Shown here one piece after another: positions 23,848 through 28,300 of a stretch of DNA of 28,300 bases. The position numbers and the translations under genes are program-made. Source of the stretch: CAYXLI01 sp964464925 (GTDB taxonomy: Bacteria; Acidobacteriota; Terriglobia; Bryobacterales; Bryobacteraceae). The stretch spans positions 1 through 28,300 of the forward strand of contig CAYXLI010000050.1 of NCBI GenBank assembly GCA_964464925.1. The letters are read 5' to 3'. The notes beneath the pieces were generated by a model. That model had not been told where the DNA came from and searched no databases. It saw only the letters and a list, made by a program, of their open reading frames with translations. The stretch's first letter is position 1. The number at the start of each line of letters is the position of its first letter.

Positions 23848-24567
23848 ATGGCGATTCCAACCAGTGGCGCCGCTAGCCCGCACGTGATCTTCACGGTCGA
23901 GCACACCGCGATATTCTCATTTCCCGGCGAAAGCATTTCCTTCTTTGCGGCTGGCATGGCAATTGACGCCGATGGCGCCCCGACGGCATACCATCCGATT
24001 CCAGGGAAGGGCCTCGACGATCTGGCTAACGCCGGCCACGAGGGGAACTGGTACGGTGTCGTCACCGACAATGGCCGCCGCGACGGCAAGCCGGTCGTGC
24101 AGGGGCCGCGCGACCCCGCACCAGGATTTTACGTATCTCCAACCGCGTTGCAAAACTCACACCTGCCGGCGACGGACCCGCGACGTTATGTCGACGCAAC
24201 GAGCGTGCCGTACATCAGTTTGCCCGGTCACACCAATGGCGTGCTGCATATGAGTCTGGGTGATCTTGCGATGGTCATCAATGGACAAAATGGCCGCCGG
24301 TCACCGGCCGTATACGCCGATGTCGGACCGCCAAACAAAATCGGCGAAGGATCCATCGCGCTTGCCCGGGCATTAGGGCTAAACGATAATGCGCGGCATG
24401 GCGGGACTAAGGCGCATTCGATCCTCTACGTGGTCTTCCCGCACTCCAGCCAAGGTTTCCCGGCATCTCAGACGATCACGGCGGCTGCAAACAGCCTGTT
24501 CCAGACTTGGGGTGGAATACCGCGACTCGCGAAGTGCTTCCCAGCGTTTGCAAACCATTTGCACTGA
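23848..24567 (+). CDS. Glycoside hydrolase family 75 (chitosanase)-like protein
   Basis: A 239-residue protein resembling GH75 endo-chitosanases, which cut beta-1,4 glucosamine chains. Family-like features in order are AIDADGAPTAY (near 38-48), the FYVSPTAL and VPYISLPG strands, GDLAMVINGQNGR (138-150), and YADVGPPNKIGEGS with D158 and E167. The Asp and Glu lie nine residues apart, as I recall for the catalytic pair of Aspergillus GH75 enzymes. Most described GH75 chitosanases are fungal and secreted; here I find no signal peptide or hydrophobic start, so export is unclear. A good ribosome-binding site (GGGAGG, 23833-23838) lies nine bases before the ATG. Divergent from the TetR gene, which may regulate it. 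Enzyme activity is inferred, not shown. Confidence 0.75.
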   Translation: MAIPTSGAASPHVIFTVEHTAIFSFPGESISFFAAGMAIDADGAPTAYHPIPGKGLDDLANAGHEGNWYGVVTDNGRRDGKPVVQGPRDPAPGFYVSPTALQNSHLPATDPRRYVDATSVPYISLPGHTNGVLHMSLGDLAMVINGQNGRRSPAVYADVGPPNKIGEGSIALARALGLNDNARHGGTKAHSILYVVFPHSSQGFPASQTITAAANSLFQTWGGIPRLAKCFPAFANHLH

Positions 24568-24614
24568 TCAAAACGCCGCTTCAAACGCGGTTTACGACGC
24601 GCTCGCGCCGGCAC

Positions 24615-25748
24615 TTACGTGATTAGATTCTGACGCCGGTCCGTCAAGTACTCTGCGAAGCGCCCCTCGAGAATAGCCCGGCGCATTCCGCGCATTGTCT
24701 GCAGATAGTAGTGAATGTTGTGGAGCGTGGCGAGCGTGGAGAACAAAATCTCGCCCGCCTGGAACAGGTGCCGCATGTAAGCTTTCGTGAAGTTGCGGCA
24801 GGTATAGCAGGAGCACTCCGGATCGACCGGGGAAGAATCCTCTTTATATTCGGAGTGTTTGATGATGACACGGCCCTGTGAAGTGAACAGATAGCCGTTC
24901 CGCGCGTTGCGCGAAGGCAGGACGCAGTCCATCATGTCTACTCCGTGGGATACATACTCGGCAAGCTCCTCCGGCATGCCCACTCCCATAACGTAACGAG
25001 GACGGTCCTTCGGGAGGAGTGGAACGACAGCTTCCGTTATCTCCTGGCTGAGTTCGCGGGGCTCTCCTACCGAGAGACCGCCAATCGCGTAGCCATCCGC
25101 GTTCAGTTCCCGAAGCTGTTCGACGCAACGTGCGCGGAGGTCCGGGTACATGCCCCCCTGCACGATCGGGAACAGCGCGTGAGGAGTTTCGGTCGACTTC
25201 ATGCGCTCTTCAAAATGTTCGTAAGCGCGCCGCGCCCAGCGGACCGTACGATCGGTGGAGACGCGCGCGTCCGTATGCGAGCAAGGATACGGAATGCATT
25301 CGTCGAGCACCATGGCGATATCACTGCCATATGCAAGTTGCACGTCGACCGTCGATTCCGGAGTGAACATGTGGCGTGAGCCGTCGAGGTGGGATTGAAA
25401 CAGCACGCCGTCTTCGTTGATCTTCCGTAGTTCGTTCAGGCTGAAAACCTGGAAGCCTCCTGAGTCCGTTAGAATGGCGCGAGGCCAGCCCATGAAACGA
25501 TGTAAGCCGCCCATCCTCTGGATGGATTCGTGCCCTGGGCGCAGAAACAGGTGATATGTGTTCGATAGGATGATATGCGCGTCCAGATCTTCGAGTAACG
25601 CGCGGGGCGGCAGCCCTTTGACGGTCGCCTGAGTGCCGACGGGCATGAAAACCGGAGTTTCGATGACCCCGTGTCCTGTGTGGAGCAGACCGGCGCGCGC
25701 ACGCGTGACGGGACATTCGGCCTGCAGCTCAAAATGCAATCTGGGCAT
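24615..25748 (-). CDS. tgt: Queuine tRNA-ribosyltransferase (tRNA-guanine transglycosylase)
   Basis: Replaces guanine-34 in tRNAs with GUN anticodons by preQ1, a step of queuosine formation. The length of 377 residues is typical of the bacterial enzyme. Conserved features are FMPVGTQATVKG near residue 35, ILSNTYHLFLRPG, TDSGGFQVFSL (about 94-104), VLDECIPYP, GGLSVGEP, and the catalytic region HGVDMMDCVLPSRNARNG containing the nucleophilic aspartate. The C-terminal zinc site is the Cys-x-Cys-x2-Cys of DPECSCYTC plus the late His. It is divergent from a 91-residue unknown gene with 39 bases between. No queuosine pathway neighbour is in the window. Confidence 0.97.
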   Translation of the reverse strand: MPRLHFELQAECPVTRARAGLLHTGHGVIETPVFMPVGTQATVKGLPPRALLEDLDAHIILSNTYHLFLRPGHESIQRMGGLHRFMGWPRAILTDSGGFQVFSLNELRKINEDGVLFQSHLDGSRHMFTPESTVDVQLAYGSDIAMVLDECIPYPCSHTDARVSTDRTVRWARRAYEHFEERMKSTETPHALFPIVQGGMYPDLRARCVEQLRELNADGYAIGGLSVGEPRELSQEITEAVVPLLPKDRPRYVMGVGMPEELAEYVSHGVDMMDCVLPSRNARNGYLFTSQGRVIIKHSEYKEDSSPVDPECSCYTCRNFTKAYMRHLFQAGEILFSTLATLHNIHYYLQTMRGMRRAILEGRFAEYLTDRRQNLIT

Positions 25749-25787
25749 GAAACGAAATGGGTGGGATACTCTTCAAATTGTAGCGCT

Positions 25788-26063
25788 ATGCCGGAATCGA
25801 CCTTGAACGCCATTCTGAAATATTTGAACGAGAAGTTCCCGGATACCTCTGTCGCTCCGATGGAGCCCGCTTCGACAGGAGACGTCCGCCTGAACGTCGG
25901 CGATATGCCGCTGCGCATTTCGGCGGAGTTTCTGGAAGCAGTGGAGCCGGCCGAAGTAGCGTCCGTGCTGGACTGGCTGGATTTGGCCGGAGAATTGCGC
26001 CGTGCCCAGGGACTGCCTATGGTGCTTACCCAGCACGGCGTGAAGCTGGAATCGTCGAATTAA
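25788..26063 (+). CDS. Conserved-looking hypothetical protein, 91 residues
   Basis: I do not recognise this protein. From the ATG at 25788 it starts MPESTLNAILKYL and contains a helix, a short beta-like region (DVRLNVGDMPLRI), an acidic stretch (AEFLEAVEPAEV), and a C-terminal helix with VLTQHGVKLESSN. It has no hydrophobic segment or cysteine, so it is probably a small cytoplasmic protein. The longer open frame upstream overlaps the tgt start region and looks non-genic. Divergent from tgt and convergent with the peptidase, with which it shares a TTAA at the stop codons. Confidence 0.6.
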   Translation: MPESTLNAILKYLNEKFPDTSVAPMEPASTGDVRLNVGDMPLRISAEFLEAVEPAEVASVLDWLDLAGELRRAQGLPMVLTQHGVKLESSN

Positions 26064-28147
26064 ATTCCGAGCATCTTCAGGATGAACGCGTATTCGAACG
26101 CCGTTTCCTTGATGCGTTCATACCGGCCCGACGCGCCGAAGTGGCCGCTGCCCATGTTCGTCTTGAGCAGCAGCGTATTGTCATCCGTTTTCATCGTGCG
26201 GAGTTTCGCAACCCACTTCGCGGGCTCCCAGTACGACACGCGAGGATCGTTCAAACCTGCCGTCACGAGCATGTTCGGGTACGCTTTCCTCTGCACGTTG
26301 TCATACGGCGAATAACTGCGCATGTAGTTGTAATACTTGGCTTCGTTCGGATTGCCCCACTCCTCGTATTCGGTGACTGTGAGCGGCAGGGACGGATCGA
26401 GCATGGTGTTCATGACGTCTACGAACGGGACCTTCGCGATCACCACCTTGAATAAATCCGGACGCATGTTCGTCACCGCACCCATCAACAAGCCGCCTGC
26501 ACTGCCGCCCATAATGACCAGGCGGTCCGGCGAGGTGTACTTCTGGTTGACGAGATACTGGGCTGCATCGATGAAGTCAGTGAAAGTGTTCTTCTTGTGC
26601 AGCATCTTTCCCTGGTCATGCCACTGCTCGCCCATCTCACTCCCGCCGCGAATGGTCGCGATCGCATAAGTGAAGCCGCGGTTCAGAAGGCTGAGGCGTG
26701 CGGTGTCGAAGTGCGGTTCAGAGTTCAGGCCGTAGGAGCCATAGGCGTAGAGATAGAGTGGAGCTTTGCCGTCGCGCTGCGCGCCCTTTTTGTGTACCAG
26801 CGCGATCGGTATTTTCGTACCATCGCCCGCGGTAGCGAAAATACGCTCTGAAACATACTGATCGGGATCGTACCCGCCAATAACTTCATCGCGCTTCAGT
26901 AACTCGCGGTGCTGAGTGTCCAAGTTGTAGTCGTAGACCGATCCAGGGGTAACAAGAGATGTATAGCGGAAGCGGAGTTGGTTCGTCTCGTACGTGAAAT
27001 TATCTACCGGCATCACGGTGTAGGCGGGCTCAGGGAAGGACACGTGATGCACCTTGCCTGTGCGCAGGTCTTCCACGCGGACTTTGCTGAGACCGTTCTC
27101 GCGCTCGTAGACGACAAGGTGATTCTGGAAGGCATCGGCTCCATCCAGCTTCACGTCGGGACGATGCGGCAGAACCTCTTTCCAGTTCTTGCGTGACGGA
27201 TCAGAAATGGGCGCCTTGACCAGGCGAAAGTTCTTGGCGTGTTCGTTCGTGCGGATATAGAACGAATCGCCCTGATCCTCAACGTCATATTCCACTTCAT
27301 TCTCTCGAGGCAAGATCACCTTGAAGTCGCCGTTCGGCTGATTGGCATCGAGATAGCGGACCTCGGTGCTGTTCTTGCTGCCCGCCGAGATGAATACGAA
27401 CCGCCGGCTGCGCGACTTGGAGATCTCCAGGAAAAACCGCTCGTCGGCCTCGTGGTAGATCAGCTTGTCATCAGCCTGCTTCGTGCCGAGCGTATGCCGC
27501 CAGACTTTGAATGGCCGCTTGGCCTCGTCGAGCGTCACGTAAAACAGGGTCTTGTTGTCATTCGCCCACTGCACTACGCCCTGATTGTTCCCTACTTCAT
27601 CGGAAAGCAGTTTGCCGGAAGACAAATCTTTCATCACGATGCTGTAGTTTTCATCACCCTTGGTGTCATAAGAATACGCAATCAGCCTTTGATCGAAGCT
27701 GGGGCGTAGCGCGCCGACACGCCAGTATTTCTGCCCTTTGGCGAGTTCGTTTTGATCGAGCAGAATCTCTTCCGTCTCCGTACCCACACGCTTGCGGCAA
27801 TTGATGGGATACTGCTTTCCCTTCTCCGTGCGCGTGTAGTAGAAGTACTCCCCCTGCCGCGCTGGAACGTTCGTATCCGTTTCCTTTATGCGGCCCAGGA
27901 TCTCCTCGTACAGTTTCTTCTGAAGACCTTCGGTATCCTTCATCACCGCTTCGGTATAGTGATTCTCGTCTTCGAGATACTGGATGACCTCGGGATTCGT
28001 CTTCTCGCGTAACCAGAAGTAATTGTCGGTACGCGTGTCGCCATGGAGTGTGAAGGTCTTTGGCGCTACCTTCGCGGCAGGCGGCTTGATCGGTTCGGCG
28101 GCCGGTACAGTGAGGGTCATGGTCAATAGGATTGCGGTAGCTCTCAT
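26060..28147 (-). CDS. ptrB: Exported S9A prolyl oligopeptidase (oligopeptidase B-like)
   Basis: Serine peptidase that cuts short peptides, in oligopeptidase B after basic residues. With the ATG at 28147 it has 695 residues (a TTG one codon earlier would add one). A short signal peptide (about 1-17, ATAILLTMTLTVPAA) suggests it acts in the periplasm, unlike the cytoplasmic E. coli enzyme. An N-terminal beta-propeller region covers about 30-430, with the usual LHGDTRTDNYFWLRE near its start. The catalytic alpha/beta-hydrolase domain has GGSAGG (S549), LNDPRV (D634) and SGHFG (H669), plus YEEWGNP characteristic of this group. Its start overlaps the stop of the acyl-CoA synthetase gene (TGATG), so the two are translationally coupled. 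Confidence 0.93.
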   Translation of the reverse strand: MRATAILLTMTLTVPAAEPIKPPAAKVAPKTFTLHGDTRTDNYFWLREKTNPEVIQYLEDENHYTEAVMKDTEGLQKKLYEEILGRIKETDTNVPARQGEYFYYTRTEKGKQYPINCRKRVGTETEEILLDQNELAKGQKYWRVGALRPSFDQRLIAYSYDTKGDENYSIVMKDLSSGKLLSDEVGNNQGVVQWANDNKTLFYVTLDEAKRPFKVWRHTLGTKQADDKLIYHEADERFFLEISKSRSRRFVFISAGSKNSTEVRYLDANQPNGDFKVILPRENEVEYDVEDQGDSFYIRTNEHAKNFRLVKAPISDPSRKNWKEVLPHRPDVKLDGADAFQNHLVVYERENGLSKVRVEDLRTGKVHHVSFPEPAYTVMPVDNFTYETNQLRFRYTSLVTPGSVYDYNLDTQHRELLKRDEVIGGYDPDQYVSERIFATAGDGTKIPIALVHKKGAQRDGKAPLYLYAYGSYGLNSEPHFDTARLSLLNRGFTYAIATIRGGSEMGEQWHDQGKMLHKKNTFTDFIDAAQYLVNQKYTSPDRLVIMGGSAGGLLMGAVTNMRPDLFKVVIAKVPFVDVMNTMLDPSLPLTVTEYEEWGNPNEAKYYNYMRSYSPYDNVQRKAYPNMLVTAGLNDPRVSYWEPAKWVAKLRTMKTDDNTLLLKTNMGSGHFGASGRYERIKETAFEYAFILKMLGI

Positions 28148-28300
28148 CAACTCATCTCTTCTTTGCCGAGATACAGTTCGTTCACGGCACTGCGGAAGTT
28201 CTCGAGCACCTGAGTGCGACGCACCTTCATCGTGGGGGTCAACTCTCCGTATTCGATGGAAAAATCGCGGTCTAGGATTCGGAAGCGCTTGATCTGCTCG
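28147..28300 (-). CDS. Long-chain acyl-CoA synthetase (AMP-forming), C-terminal end
   Basis: Only the last 50 residues are in the window, entering from the right edge. The sequence FRILDRDFSIEYGELTPTMKVRR contains the conserved C-terminal lysine region of adenylate-forming enzymes (LTPTMKVRR), the lysine that contacts the carboxylate and AMP in the adenylation step; the end is ENFRSAVNELYLGKEEMS. Family members activate fatty acids to acyl-CoA for lipid synthesis or breakdown. The TGA stop overlaps the peptidase ATG by one base. The family is clear, but chain-length preference cannot be judged from this piece. Confidence 0.85.
   Translation of the reverse strand, partial: EQIKRFRILDRDFSIEYGELTPTMKVRRTQVLENFRSAVNELYLGKEEMS

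Noticed and set aside
23790..24089. Extended N-terminus for the TetR protein
   Set aside because: The open frame continues 100 codons across the divergent GH75 start and its ribosome-binding site, with no TetR-like sequence.
24576..24590. Small hairpin CCGC/GCGG between the GH75 gene and tgt
   Set aside because: Only four base pairs, with three T's on the plus side and four interrupted T's on the minus side. Too weak to call a terminator for either gene.
1..28300. tRNA or rRNA genes, CRISPR arrays, insertion sequences, phage genes
   Set aside because: None was seen by reading. I found no repeat/spacer pattern, transposase or integrase, but a covariance-model search was not possible here.

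Overview
The window looks like chromosome of a member of the Acidobacteriota, most plausibly the Solibacter/Bryobacter side of that phylum. This is inferred from style rather than from a marker gene. The signs are high-GC, densely packed coding DNA, an Oar-like TonB-dependent receptor with an N-terminal carboxypeptidase-regulatory domain, secreted TPR proteins, and an S9 oligopeptidase. There is no rRNA, tRNA, insertion sequence, phage gene or CRISPR array. No stretch over 300 bases lacks a gene. The longest gap is about 270 bases, in front of the large receptor at 10387.

Left part (1-7445). A GT2 polysaccharide synthase, cut by the window edge, faces left and diverges from a rightward run of six close or overlapping genes. 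These are a GT-C membrane glycosyltransferase, a small membrane protein, a BtuB-like TonB receptor, two exported TPR proteins and ribonuclease III (rnc). The run looks like a cell-envelope cluster with rnc at its end. It meets the leftward genes head-on, and the two stop codons share a TTAA.

Middle (7442-10117), leftward. A TIM-barrel sugar isomerase/epimerase and malate dehydrogenase form one unit. After a hairpin and a possible promoter come a 37-residue single-pass membrane protein, which is easy to overlook, and a SET-domain protein with a complete post-SET cysteine motif. A 3.1-kb Oar-like TonB receptor (10387-13479) stands alone to the right, with a strong terminator behind it.

Right-centre (13531-22761), leftward. 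An SDR oxidoreductase, a DUF1537-type acid-sugar kinase and a PdxA-family dehydrogenase form a tight operon that fits four-carbon acid sugar (threonate/erythronate) breakdown to DHAP better than vitamin B6 synthesis. Beyond a terminator lie pyruvate phosphate dikinase and the run recO-glyQ-glyS. The glyS terminator sits only 25 nt in front of the ppdK start.

Right end (22868-28300). A SelW-like CxxC protein and a TetR regulator face left, divergent from a GH75 chitosanase-like protein that has no signal peptide. Then come tgt (leftward), a 91-residue unknown protein (rightward), an exported oligopeptidase B-like S9 peptidase (leftward) and the C-terminal end of an acyl-CoA synthetase.

Most genes are ordinary housekeeping or envelope functions. 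I see no clear undescribed multi-gene system. The most unusual parts are the microprotein/SET pair beside rnc, the TetR/GH75 divergon, the acid-sugar operon, and the hairpin in front of ppdK.
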